A stretch of 64,000 nucleotides of DNA from Cohnella sp. SGD-V74 (lineage in GTDB: Bacteria; Bacillota; Bacilli; Paenibacillales; Paenibacillaceae). The position numbers and the translations under genes were made by a program. The notes under the pieces are model-generated. The model saw only the letters and a program-made list of their open reading frames with translations, searched no databases and had not been told where the DNA came from. The stretch lies in NCBI RefSeq assembly GCF_003001675.1, contig NZ_PVYW01000005.1, forward strand, positions 186,001 to 250,000, in the 5' to 3' direction. Shown here piece after piece: positions 16,341-24,453 of the stretch; the first letter of the stretch is position 1; the number at the start of each line of letters is the position of its first letter.

Positions 16341-17785
16341 CTGCCCATTCCTTTCTTGTTCCGCCCGCTCTTCAGGGCGAAAGGGTAGCGGATCAGAATG
16401 TCTTTGATCCGTTTGCCGTCGAACGGGGCCACCGGGCTTAAGTAAGGCGTTCCGAAGGATTCCAGCATGACCAGGTGAATCAGCAGAAAGATGATGCCGA
16501 ACGCGAAGCCGACGAATCCGAGCATGCCCGTAACGAACAGCAGGAGGTAGCGAATCAGGCGGAACGGCAGCGTCGCGCTGTATCTTGGAATCGTGTAAGT
16601 CGCAACGCCCGTCAAGGAAATGACGATAATGATCGGAGTCGAGATGATGCCGGCTTCGACGGCGGCTTGTCCGATGACGAGCGCTCCGATAATGCTGACG
16701 ACGGGGCCGAGCTGATTGGGAAGATGGACGCCGGCTTCCTGCAAGCCGTCGAAGATGAACATCATGAGGAACACTTCGACGACGGTGGGGAACGGCGAGC
16801 TCTCTCTGGCCGTCGCGATGCTGATCATGAGATAGCTGGGGATCATCTCCGGATGGAAAGTCGAAAGCGCGACATAGATGGCGGGCAGGGCGAAGGAGAT
16901 GAAGGTCATGATGTATCGGATCGTTCGGATCAGCAGGACGAAGACGAATCTCTCGAAATAGTCGTCCGCCGACTGAAGACCCGACCATAGAGTGATCGGC
17001 AGGATGAGGACGGAAGGCGTTCCGTTCGCGATCAGAGCGACTTTGCCCTCCAATAAGCTCGCGACCACGACGTCGGGACGTTCGGTATTTTGCACTTGCG
17101 GGAAGATGGAGAACGAGTTGTTTTCGAGCCATTCTTCAATATAAGCGGAATCGATGACGCCGTCGGTGTCGATCTTATCGAGCTTGTCGCGGACGACCGA
17201 CAGCACTTGCTCATCCGCGATTCCTTGCATGTAGGACAGGACGACTTCCGTTTGCGTATATTTGCCGACCGTGTACGACTCCATTTTCAACTGCGGGTGA
17301 ACGATTCTCCGTCTAATTAACGACGTATTGGTGCGAAGATGCTCGACGAAGCCTTCCTTGGAGCCGCGCAAGGTCGATTCCTTCTGCGGTTCTTCGATGC
17401 CTCGCTTCTCATAGCCTTGCACTTGAGCGACGAGCGCGGAAGCTTCTCCGTCGACCAATATTCCCAGACAGCCCTGCAGAACGCAGGTGACCAAACCGTC
17501 CAAGGAATCCTCCGTCTTTATGCTCGTTAACGGAAGCCATTCGCGCCGGAACATCTCGACGAGAGACGATATTCGGTCTATGCCTTGCGGCAATCCGTCG
17601 AACAGGAGGGGCTTGAGGAAGTTGTCTTCTACGCTTTCGGATCGAATCATTCCATCGAGATAGACGAGCATAAGCCGGGTTTCGTCCCTTAACGTAAAAG
17701 AACGCAGCACGAAGTCCGAGCAGCGTTGGAACTGAGCCCGCAAATAAGCTTCATTGATTTCAGCGCTTTGGCTTACGGCACCCAT
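16337..17785 (-). CDS. GerA-family spore germination receptor subunit (GerAA type)
   Basis: A 482-residue subunit with a soluble N-terminal half and a C-terminal half of about five membrane helices. Family marks are the EGKVALIANGTPSVLILP segment near residue 248, the LPAIYVALSTFHPEMIP loop near 300, and SSPFPTVVEVFLMMFIFDGLQEAGV near 330 (PFPTVVEV...LQEAG). The N-terminal domain is shorter than in B. subtilis GerAA. It is the promoter-proximal gene of the operon, with a forespore-type SigG promoter upstream, and forms the germinant receptor with the two downstream subunits. Confidence 0.93.
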   Translation of the reverse strand: MGAVSQSAEINEAYLRAQFQRCSDFVLRSFTLRDETRLMLVYLDGMIRSESVEDNFLKPLLFDGLPQGIDRISSLVEMFRREWLPLTSIKTEDSLDGLVTCVLQGCLGILVDGEASALVAQVQGYEKRGIEEPQKESTLRGSKEGFVEHLRTNTSLIRRRIVHPQLKMESYTVGKYTQTEVVLSYMQGIADEQVLSVVRDKLDKIDTDGVIDSAYIEEWLENNSFSIFPQVQNTERPDVVVASLLEGKVALIANGTPSVLILPITLWSGLQSADDYFERFVFVLLIRTIRYIMTFISFALPAIYVALSTFHPEMIPSYLMISIATARESSPFPTVVEVFLMMFIFDGLQEAGVHLPNQLGPVVSIIGALVIGQAAVEAGIISTPIIIVISLTGVATYTIPRYSATLPFRLIRYLLLFVTGMLGFVGFAFGIIFLLIHLVMLESFGTPYLSPVAPFDGKRIKDILIRYPFALKSGRNKKGMGR

Positions 17786-17821
17786 GAACGATCACTCCGG
17801 CATCATCGTATTGCTTGCTGG

Positions 17822-17851
17822 TAGTATGTACAATGCCAAAAACAGTATGCG
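17822..17851 (-). promoter_or_regulatory. SigG-type forespore promoter of the germination operon
   Basis: On the minus strand CGCATA (17851-17846), a 17-base spacer and CATACTA (17828-17822) lie 37 bases before the GerA-type start. The CATnnTA -10 and GCATA -35 fit the Bacillus SigG consensus, the sigma factor that transcribes germinant-receptor operons. Confidence 0.65.
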
Positions 17852-17941
17852 GATTTCGGATTTTCGCAGGGGAACGAAGACATATTCGGTTGGAAGTTGG
17901 AGAGGTTATGATACGCGAAGAGGAGCCGTGCCGGCGGGCGA

Positions 17942-17968
17942 TGTCACAGAAACGGTCTCTGTTTCGTT
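17942..17968 (+). promoter_or_regulatory. ECF41-type promoter of the sigma factor gene (autoregulation)
   Basis: TGTCACA (17942-17948), exactly 16 bases, then CGTT (17965-17968), 52 bases before the sigma start. Both boxes, the spacing and the GAA after the -35 are the same as in the element before the decarboxylase operon at 14042-14016. This suggests that the sigma factor transcribes its own gene. Confidence 0.75.
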
Positions 17969-18020
17969 TAATTCATAAGGCTATCTATAGGCGAAAAAAG
18001 AAAAGGGAGTAGGTAGGGAA

Positions 18021-18902
18021 ATGCAGGAGGGACACGCGCAAGAGTTATATATGCAGTATAAGGGGCTGCTGTTCAAGCTCGCTTATCAATTGACCGGATC
18101 GGTATCCGACGCGGAAGACGTGGTGCAGGACGTTTTTCTGAAAGTATACGACGTGCCTCCGGAACGACTGGCCGAACCGAAAGCTTATCTGTGCAAAATG
18201 GTCGCGAACCGCTGCAGGGATTTAAATAAATCGGCGCGCAAGAAGCGGGAAGAGTATTTCGGAGAATGGCTTCCCGAGCCGCTCTTGAGTTCGGACGAGG
18301 ATTTGTCGGAGGCGGTCGCCCGCGACGATCTCTTGTCCTATGCCATGCTCGTCTTGCTGGAGCGGCTGTCTCCGACGGAACGCGTCGTTTTCGTCCTTCG
18401 CGAGGCACTCGGCTTTGAATATCGGGAGATTGCCGAGTTGATCGACAAGAGCGAGGTGAACTGCCGCAAGCTGTTCAGCCGCGCTAGCGCCAAGCTTGGA
18501 CGGGAAGACGACAAGAGCGGCGTCTCAACCGAAGCGGCTAATCCCGAATGGGCTTACAGCTTTATGGACGCGCTCAAGCAGGGGAGCATGGACCGAATGC
18601 TGGCCTTGCTCGATCCGGACGCGGTGCTCGTGGCCGACGGAGGCGGCAAAGCTACGGCGGCCGTCAAGCCGATCAGGACGGGGGAGCTCGTCGCGCGGTT
18701 CCTTCTGGCGACGCTGGCCCGATTCGTATCGGACGAAGGCCATTCCAGCATGGAAGTGCGCCGTCTGAACGGTCAGTACGGCATTCTGTTCCGTTCAAGC
18801 GAAGGCGTTCATACCGTCGGGATGCTTCACGTCGAAGACGGAGCGATTCGCAACTTGTACGTTGTCCGGAATCCCGACAAGCTGGCGCACGTGGGAGACT
18901 GA
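18021..18902 (+). CDS. sigJ: ECF41-group RNA polymerase sigma factor (SigJ-like)
   Basis: A 293-residue extracytoplasmic-function sigma factor. Region 2 lies at about residues 8-75 (LTGSVSDAEDVVQDVFLKVY) and region 4 at about 105-160 (LSPTERVVFVLREALGFEYREIAEL, in parts). A SnoaL/NTF2-like C-terminal domain of about 110 residues follows. All three ECF41 hallmarks are present: WLPEP at 83-87 in the linker, DGGGK at 206-210 and NPDKL at 284-288. In this group the C-terminal domain acts in place of an anti-sigma factor. GGGAG precedes the ATG. It probably autoregulates and drives the decarboxylase/oxidoreductase pair across the germination operon. A VOC protein is co-directional 35 bases downstream. 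Confidence 0.93.
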   Translation: MQEGHAQELYMQYKGLLFKLAYQLTGSVSDAEDVVQDVFLKVYDVPPERLAEPKAYLCKMVANRCRDLNKSARKKREEYFGEWLPEPLLSSDEDLSEAVARDDLLSYAMLVLLERLSPTERVVFVLREALGFEYREIAELIDKSEVNCRKLFSRASAKLGREDDKSGVSTEAANPEWAYSFMDALKQGSMDRMLALLDPDAVLVADGGGKATAAVKPIRTGELVARFLLATLARFVSDEGHSSMEVRRLNGQYGILFRSSEGVHTVGMLHVEDGAIRNLYVVRNPDKLAHVGD

Positions 18903-18937
18903 GAAACAACGATCGATCGAAGGAGGGGGAATGAACG

Positions 18938-19294
18938 ATGCGAGTCAAACGAATTGTAGCCAACATAGAGACGCAGCGAATCGAGGCGGCGCGCAGCTTT
19001 TACCAGGACGTGTTGGGGCTGGAGCTGCTCATGGACCACGGCTGGATCGCCACGTACGGATCGGGCGAGCGAATGGATGTCCAAATCAGCTTCGCAGCGC
19101 AAGGCGGGTCGCAGACGCCAACGCCCGACCTGTCGATTGAGGTCGACGACGTGGACGAGGCGCATGAGAGAATGAAGGAAGCCGGCTTTGCGATCGAGTA
19201 CGGACCGGTCGACGAGCCGTGGGGCGTCCGCCGCTTCTACGTTCGCGACCCGTTCGGCAAGCTGGTCAACATCCTTGCGCATCGTCTCGAATAG
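18938..19294 (+). CDS. VOC-superfamily protein (glyoxalase/bleomycin-resistance fold)
   Basis: A 118-residue protein with the paired beta-alpha-beta-beta-beta modules of the vicinal-oxygen-chelate fold. The N-terminal IEAARSFYQDVLGLELLMDHG (SFYQDVLGLEL) and C-terminal GVRRFYVRDPFGKLVNILAH (FYVRDPFGKLVNI) are family signatures, with a likely metal-ligand Glu in SIEVDDVDEAH. It is downstream of the ECF41 sigma gene with its own GGAGG site and is probably in the same transcript, pointing to detoxification. The substrate is unknown. Confidence 0.88.
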   Translation: MRVKRIVANIETQRIEAARSFYQDVLGLELLMDHGWIATYGSGERMDVQISFAAQGGSQTPTPDLSIEVDDVDEAHERMKEAGFAIEYGPVDEPWGVRRFYVRDPFGKLVNILAHRLE

Positions 19295-19346
19295 AGCCGG
19301 AGCGAAGCCCTGAGCAATATCGTCCAATCTCCCGAAGCGGCTTTTC

Positions 19347-19355
19347 TGGTATAGT
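19347..19355 (+). promoter_or_regulatory. Candidate extended -10 promoter for the AraC/EamA pair
   Basis: TGGTATAGT is an extended -10 (TGn plus TATAGT) 31 bases before the AraC-type GTG start. No clear -35 is visible. Confidence 0.4.
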
Positions 19356-19385
19356 TACAGAGGAAACGCTTAGGAGGGATAAGAA

Positions 19386-20246
19386 GTGCCGGACGAGCTC
19401 AGAACCGTATGCTACGATGCGGATTTGCGTATCGAAGCCTATCGTTTTCAAGGATTGATGCAGAAGTTTCCGAATCATTTCCATGATTATTATGTCATTG
19501 GATTCATAGAGAGCGGCAGACGGTACATGCAGTGCAACAACAAGAGCTATATCATTAACCCCGGCGACATCATCCTGTTCAACCCGAGGGACGTTCACTC
19601 CTGCGAGCAGGTCGACGGCAGGCCGATGGATTATCGCAGTCTCAATATCGGTACAGAGGGCATGCGAAGAATCGTGCGCGAGATTGCCGGCAACGACGAA
19701 TTGCCGAGATTTTCGCGCAATGTCGTTCCTGGCAGCGAGCTGGCGGCGCCTTTGCAGCAGCTGCACGAGATGATTCTGCAGGGGGAGACGGATTTCGTCA
19801 AGGAGGAGCTGAGCTTCTTCCTGATTGGCCAACTGCTTCAGGAGCATTCGGACGCTTCCGAGCAGCAGGAAGGACCGGGCGGCGAGTCCCTGTCTGGCTT
19901 CGAGGCGGTATGCGAATATATGGAAGCCCGTTACGCGGACAAAATTACGTTGGATGAACTGAGCGAGCTGGCCGGTCTCAGCAAGTATCACTTTCTCCGC
20001 TCCTTCGCCCGCCAGAGGGGGCTGTCTCCTTACAGCTATTTGGAGACGGTTCGGATCGGCAACGCCAAGAAGCTGCTGGAGGACGGAGTCTCCCCGGCGG
20101 ATGCGGCCCATCGGACCGGTTTCAGCGATCAGAGCCATTTTACGAATTTTTTCAAACGCTACATCGGTTTGACGCCGGGGCAGTACATGCGGATTTTTGT
20201 GCGGGATCGTTCCGAACGGCAATCTCCGGTTCGGGAGGCGAGATGA
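19386..20246 (+). CDS. AraC-family regulator with N-terminal cupin
   Basis: A 286-residue regulator. The N-terminal cupin (NHFHDYYVIGFIESG and NPGDIILFNPRDVHSC) should bind a small effector. The C-terminal AraC domain has both helix-turn-helix motifs (LDELSELAGLSKYHFLRSF near 200 and DAAHRTGFSDQSHFTNFFKR near 250). The start is GTG with AGGAGGG upstream. It overlaps the EamA exporter gene by four bases, the common regulator-exporter pair in which AraC controls metabolite efflux. It has no link to the upstream ECF41 genes that I can see. Confidence 0.9.
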   Translation: MPDELRTVCYDADLRIEAYRFQGLMQKFPNHFHDYYVIGFIESGRRYMQCNNKSYIINPGDIILFNPRDVHSCEQVDGRPMDYRSLNIGTEGMRRIVREIAGNDELPRFSRNVVPGSELAAPLQQLHEMILQGETDFVKEELSFFLIGQLLQEHSDASEQQEGPGGESLSGFEAVCEYMEARYADKITLDELSELAGLSKYHFLRSFARQRGLSPYSYLETVRIGNAKKLLEDGVSPADAAHRTGFSDQSHFTNFFKRYIGLTPGQYMRIFVRDRSERQSPVREAR

Positions 20247-21169
20247 CGGATAAGCGCTTAAGGGCTTCCGCGCATGCCGCCACGCTGCTGACGATCGTCA
20301 TTTGGGGCACGACGTTTATTTCGACCAAAGTGCTGTTAGACGACTTCAGCCCGCTGGAAATTTTGGTGTTTCGATTTCTGATCGGCTATGCGGCGCTATG
20401 GGCCGTCTATCCTCGCTTCGTCCCTGTTCGGCGATGGAGAGAGGAGCTGCTGTTCGCGGCGGCCGGGCTGTGCGGGGTCACTTTGTATTTTCTGCTGGAA
20501 AATATCGCATTGACGTACACTTACGCTTCCAACGTAGGGATTATTGTGTCTGTCGCTCCGTTCTTTACCGCAGCGGCCGCTCATCTGATATTGAAGGACG
20601 AAGGGCTGCACTTGTCGTTCTTGATCGGATTTCTGATCGCGCTTGCGGGCATTGCTCTGATCTCGTTCAACGGCAGCTACGTTCTGAAGCTGAATCCGCT
20701 GGGGGACGGTCTGGCCGTTCTGGCTTGCGTCTGCTGGGCGTTCTATTCCGTCCTGATGCGCATCGTCAGCCGTCTTGACCGCCCGGCTCTCGGGAGCACC
20801 CGGCGAGTTTTTTTCTACGGGATGCTGTTCATGCTTCCGGCGACGGCGCTGCTTGATTTTCGCTGGGATCTGCATCGCATTGCCGAAGGGGCCAACCTGT
20901 TTAATCTGCTGTTCCTCGGCTTGGGCGCCTCCGCGATGTGCTTCGTCGCCTGGAATTGGAGCGTCGGCGTTCTGGGCGCAATCCGGACGAGCACCTACAT
21001 CTACCTGGTGCCGGTCATTACGGTCATTGCCGCTTACTTGCTGCTGGAGGAGACGATTACCGCGACGGCTCTGGCGGGAGCGCTGCTGACCCTTGTTGGC
21101 CTTGTTGTGTCGGAGCGTCGGCTTATTGGCAGGAAAAGATTTGATGAGAACGAGAACCTCTCAGCTTGA
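20243..21169 (+). CDS. EamA/DMT-family transporter
   Basis: A 308-residue membrane protein with ten predicted helices in two EamA repeats. The first repeat begins TIVIWGTTFISTKVLLDDF and the second starts near residue 155 (GDGLAVLACVCWAFYSVLMR). These transporters export amino acids or other metabolites. It is translationally coupled to the AraC regulator (ATGA overlap) that probably controls it. Confidence 0.9.
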   Translation: MTDKRLRASAHAATLLTIVIWGTTFISTKVLLDDFSPLEILVFRFLIGYAALWAVYPRFVPVRRWREELLFAAAGLCGVTLYFLLENIALTYTYASNVGIIVSVAPFFTAAAAHLILKDEGLHLSFLIGFLIALAGIALISFNGSYVLKLNPLGDGLAVLACVCWAFYSVLMRIVSRLDRPALGSTRRVFFYGMLFMLPATALLDFRWDLHRIAEGANLFNLLFLGLGASAMCFVAWNWSVGVLGAIRTSTYIYLVPVITVIAAYLLLEETITATALAGALLTLVGLVVSERRLIGRKRFDENENLSA

Positions 21170-21204
21170 CGAGGCTCTTCATTCGGGCTTGGCCTCAGAC
21201 GGAA

Positions 21205-21314
21205 GGCTGTCCCAAGGGCAACAGGCATTATCGAGATAGGATAGGGGATACATACCCCCGACTTATTCTTCGATAATTGTACCTGTTGCCTTTTTGATGT
21301 TATAAGAGACAGCC
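21205..21314. repeat. 110-bp imperfect inverted-repeat element (MITE-like)
   Basis: The element is bounded by GGCTGTC and its complement GACAGCC. Inner matching arms are GGCAACAGG with CCTGTTGCC and TTATCGA with TCGATAA, around a GGGG/CCCC centre. The right end, GATGTTATAAGAGACAG, matches the IS50/Tn5 19-bp mosaic end (AGATGTGTATAAGAGACAG) apart from one missing base and the first base. GGCTGTC termini are typical of insertion sequences. No transposase is present and no target duplication is evident. It fills most of the 299-base gap between the EamA gene and the second kinase, and a structured RNA or terminator is the alternative. Confidence 0.55.
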
Positions 21315-21468
21315 TGCATTTATTTTAGGAAAGGAAAACACAAGTTAGTAGAGAAAGAGACAATCCCTGAGGGGAGGGGCCCATACCGGGCGTCGAACGC
21401 CGTGTTATACTGTAAGCGTTATCTCGGCAAAACTGTGCATCTTGGCGCTGCTTGGAAGGAGATTGGCA

Positions 21469-23280
21469 ATGGCTTATTTCCGGGACCTGTCCCTTAAGCT
21501 GAAAGTTTATTTGCTCATGCTGGCGATTTTCCTCATCGTGGTGATCATGGGCATGCTGTGGTATACGACGTCCGCGAAAGCGATCGAGAAGAACGCGATC
21601 GATTACACCAACCAGATCGTCGAACAGGTGAATTCACATCTGGACACGTATTTCGAGAACATCCAGGAGCTGACGTTCCCGCTGTTGGCCGCTCCGCTCA
21701 CCCAGCGGTTTCTAAGCTCGACGTTCGACGACCCGTACGTTCGCTACGAGCTGTCCAACGCGATCGATAAGGAACTGCTGACTCCGATTCTGATCAACCG
21801 CGAGAATATTCACAGCATTTCGCTCGTGTCGGACAAGGCGATCGCCAGCTCCAGCACGAGCTTTCTGTCCGCTCAGGAGCGATACGCGGATTACATGTCG
21901 CGGATCGCCGAGACGGGCAAGTATCAGATCATGGGACAGGAAACGATGATCAACACGAACGTCATCGCCATGGCGATCCGGTTTCTGGACATTAAGCGGG
22001 AGCAGGCCAGCGGGCTGCTGATCGTCGACCTGAAGCTGAGCGAGATTATCCGCATCTGCCGCAGCGTCACGCTCGGCCGGACCGGCTTCATGTGGATCGC
22101 CGACGAGCAGGGCAACATTCTCTATCATCCCGACGAGGTGCTGATGAAGGGGCGGAAGCTGCCGGATTACGTCTCCGAAGTGTTCAACAAAGAGAGCGGC
22201 TCCAAGCTGATCGATTCGCCCGAGGGCAAGAAGCTCGTGCTGTTCAACTACTCGGACAAGACGAATCTCGTGCTCGTCTCGGAAGTTCCTTTCCGCGAGT
22301 TGAACGCGCCTCTCGTCCGGTTCAGCCGGATGTCCATTCTGATCGTCATCGTCCTCATGCTCGTTCTATCCCTCGTCATCCTGGGTGTCATCGTCCACCC
22401 GCTTACGAGCTCGCTGCTGCTGCTCAAGAAGCTGATGTTCCGGGCCGAGAGGGGCGACCTCGACGCGCTCGCGCCGGAGAATCGCAAGAATGAGATCGGC
22501 AGCCTGTATTTGAGCTATAACCGGATGGTCAGCGAGATCAAGCATTTGATCAACATCGTGCAGAATGCTCGGCTTAAGGAGAAGGAGATGGAGGTCAAGC
22601 AGAAGGAATCGCAGCTGCGCTACATGCAATCGCAGATCAATCCGCATTTTCTGTACAACACGCTGGAGGTGGTCAATTCCAACGCGATCGTCGAAGGCAA
22701 CTTCAAGATCAGCAAAATGATCGTCTCGCTTAGCGAAATTTTCCGTTACAGCGTCGGCAATCCCGGAGAACGCGTCTCCTTGCGGCAGGAAGTCCGGCAT
22801 ACCCGCTTTTATCTGGAAATCCAGATGGAGCGGTTCGGCAGTCTGCAGACGGACGTGCTCATCGACGAGCCGGGCTTGTCCGCGGTGCCGGCCATTCGGC
22901 TGATGCTCCAGCCGATCGTCGAGAATTGCTTTAAGCACGGCTATGAGCGCCATCGGCTTAAACCGGTTTATATCGGTTTGTTCGGACGGGCCACGACGCT
23001 TGGCTATGAGCTGCTCGTTACCGATCGGGGCGGCGGCATGAGCCCGGAGACGATGGAACGGTACAACGAGCTGTTCGGCCGCTCCGAGAAGGAAGCTGCG
23101 GAGGTGGAAAACCATATCGGCATGTGGAACGTCCACAACCGGATCCGCATGACCTTCGGCGAGTCGTACGGTTTGCATATCGTTCGTTCGGACAAGGCCG
23201 GCACGGTGATCGCCATCCGTCTGCCGTTCTCGATGCCCGACGGCGAAGACCACGAAGAAAAGGTGAACTCCTATGCTTAA
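21469..23280 (+). CDS. YesM-type sensor histidine kinase of importer 2
   Basis: A 603-residue membrane kinase. It has TM1 (VYLLMLAIFLIVVIMGMLW), a dCache-like extracellular domain at about residues 40-290, TM2 (MSILIVIVLMLVLSLVILGV), HAMP, and the His_kinase box INPHFLYNTLEVV with phospho-His near residue 393. The HATPase shows QPIVENCFKHG and TDRGGGMS. ATG 21469 with GGAAGGAGA upstream is preferred to a TTG 27 bases earlier. It overlaps its response regulator by eight bases, the usual coupled arrangement, and precedes the importer genes it should control. Confidence 0.93.
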   Translation: MAYFRDLSLKLKVYLLMLAIFLIVVIMGMLWYTTSAKAIEKNAIDYTNQIVEQVNSHLDTYFENIQELTFPLLAAPLTQRFLSSTFDDPYVRYELSNAIDKELLTPILINRENIHSISLVSDKAIASSSTSFLSAQERYADYMSRIAETGKYQIMGQETMINTNVIAMAIRFLDIKREQASGLLIVDLKLSEIIRICRSVTLGRTGFMWIADEQGNILYHPDEVLMKGRKLPDYVSEVFNKESGSKLIDSPEGKKLVLFNYSDKTNLVLVSEVPFRELNAPLVRFSRMSILIVIVLMLVLSLVILGVIVHPLTSSLLLLKKLMFRAERGDLDALAPENRKNEIGSLYLSYNRMVSEIKHLINIVQNARLKEKEMEVKQKESQLRYMQSQINPHFLYNTLEVVNSNAIVEGNFKISKMIVSLSEIFRYSVGNPGERVSLRQEVRHTRFYLEIQMERFGSLQTDVLIDEPGLSAVPAIRLMLQPIVENCFKHGYERHRLKPVYIGLFGRATTLGYELLVTDRGGGMSPETMERYNELFGRSEKEAAEVENHIGMWNVHNRIRMTFGESYGLHIVRSDKAGTVIAIRLPFSMPDGEDHEEKVNSYA

Positions 23281-24304
23281 AGTCATTACGGTAGACGATG
23301 AACGCGCCGTCAAGCAGGGGCTGCGGAAAATTATCGAGACATATTGTCCGGGCTTTACGGTCGTAGGCGAGGCCGAGGACGGCCAGGAGGCGTTGGAACT
23401 CGTATCCCGGCATGATCCTGACGTCGTCATCACGGACATCATGATGCCGGTGATGAGCGGACTCGAGCTGATCGCGAACATCCGGCAGCGAAGTGAGTCG
23501 ACCGAATTGATCGTCATGTCCGGCTACGACGATTTCAAATACGCGCAGGAGGCGCTGCGCTATGGAGTCAGAGAGTATTTGCTCAAGCCGATGAACGTCG
23601 AGGCGGTCAGCAAGCTGCTGAACGGGCTGCGGGATTCCCGGCTACGGCGCATGGCCGATCTGGAGCGATACAGAAGCTGCCTGTGGGAGTGCACGGCGAT
23701 CGTCGAGCGGCTCGCGGAGCAGCTGTGGCTGTTGGACGAAGCGGGCAAGATGAGCAGCCTCGCGGCCGTCGCGGAACGAATCGGCGAAGCTCGCCTGACG
23801 GACGGCGAACAGGCCCAGCTTTACGGGGATCTGGCCGCCTGTCTGCGAAGATTGATCCGGGAGCGCGGACTCGGCGTTCAAGAGCCGGCGATTCCGTTCG
23901 AAGGCGGAGCTGCGGGGCTTCGGCGTCTTGCAGACTTCTATTCGGACGCGATCCGCTCCGAGCGCAACTGGGGCCAGCGGGCAGCGATCCGTACCGCGCT
24001 GGCGTACATTCACGAACGTTACCCCGATCCCGGGCTGTCGCTCGAGGAGCTCGTCGCGCTGACCGACGTGTCTCCGGCTTATTTCTACAAGATGATGAAA
24101 GAAGAGACGGGCCGCAATTTCAAAACCTATCTGATCGAATACCGGATCGCCAAAGCCTGCGAGATGCTGCGCGAGGGCGACCTGAAAACGTACGAAATCG
24201 CCGAACGGGTCGGCTATCCGGACTACCCGCACTTCACCAAGCTGTTCAAAAAGTACGTCGGACTGTCTCCGAGCGAGTTCCGCAAAAATATGGGCAGCTA
24301 CTGA
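23273..24304 (+). CDS. YesN-type response regulator with AraC domain, importer 2
   Basis: A 343-residue regulator. The receiver domain has acidic pocket DDE at 8-10, phospho-acceptor Asp55 in TDIMMPVMSG and the KP switch in EYLLKPM. A short linker of about 110 residues is followed by an AraC DNA-binding domain with both helix-turn-helix segments (LSLEELVALTDVSPAYFYKM and YEIAERVGYPDYPHFTKLF). It overlaps the kinase and lies 150 bases before the binding-protein gene, its likely target. Confidence 0.93.
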   Translation: MLKVITVDDERAVKQGLRKIIETYCPGFTVVGEAEDGQEALELVSRHDPDVVITDIMMPVMSGLELIANIRQRSESTELIVMSGYDDFKYAQEALRYGVREYLLKPMNVEAVSKLLNGLRDSRLRRMADLERYRSCLWECTAIVERLAEQLWLLDEAGKMSSLAAVAERIGEARLTDGEQAQLYGDLAACLRRLIRERGLGVQEPAIPFEGGAAGLRRLADFYSDAIRSERNWGQRAAIRTALAYIHERYPDPGLSLEELVALTDVSPAYFYKMMKEETGRNFKTYLIEYRIAKACEMLREGDLKTYEIAERVGYPDYPHFTKLFKKYVGLSPSEFRKNMGSY

Positions 24305-24453
24305 AAACGCTTCACGACGGGTAGCGAAAACCGCAACTTTGCGAAGGTAACGACATGTTCCGATCGTCCCGCGCCGTCTACAATGACAATTGACGAGGCG
24401 GACGGCGACTGCCGGCTTGCCGAGGCCATCACAGAAGAGGGGAGTTCACGCGA

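Noticed and set aside
15183..17132. Extended reading of the Ger(x)C gene to 17132
   Set aside because: The extension lies antisense-free but out of frame inside the GerA-type gene. ATG 16340 gives a lipoprotein signal and a four-base overlap.
21205..21314. Riboswitch reading of the inverted-repeat element
   Set aside because: No known aptamer pattern is visible and the arms are symmetric to the outermost bases, which suits a mobile repeat better.
24302..24315. cre-like sequence TGAAAACGCTTCAC overlapping the stop codon of the importer 2 regulator
   Set aside because: It misses the consensus at three fixed positions in the right half, so it is no better than chance in this genome.
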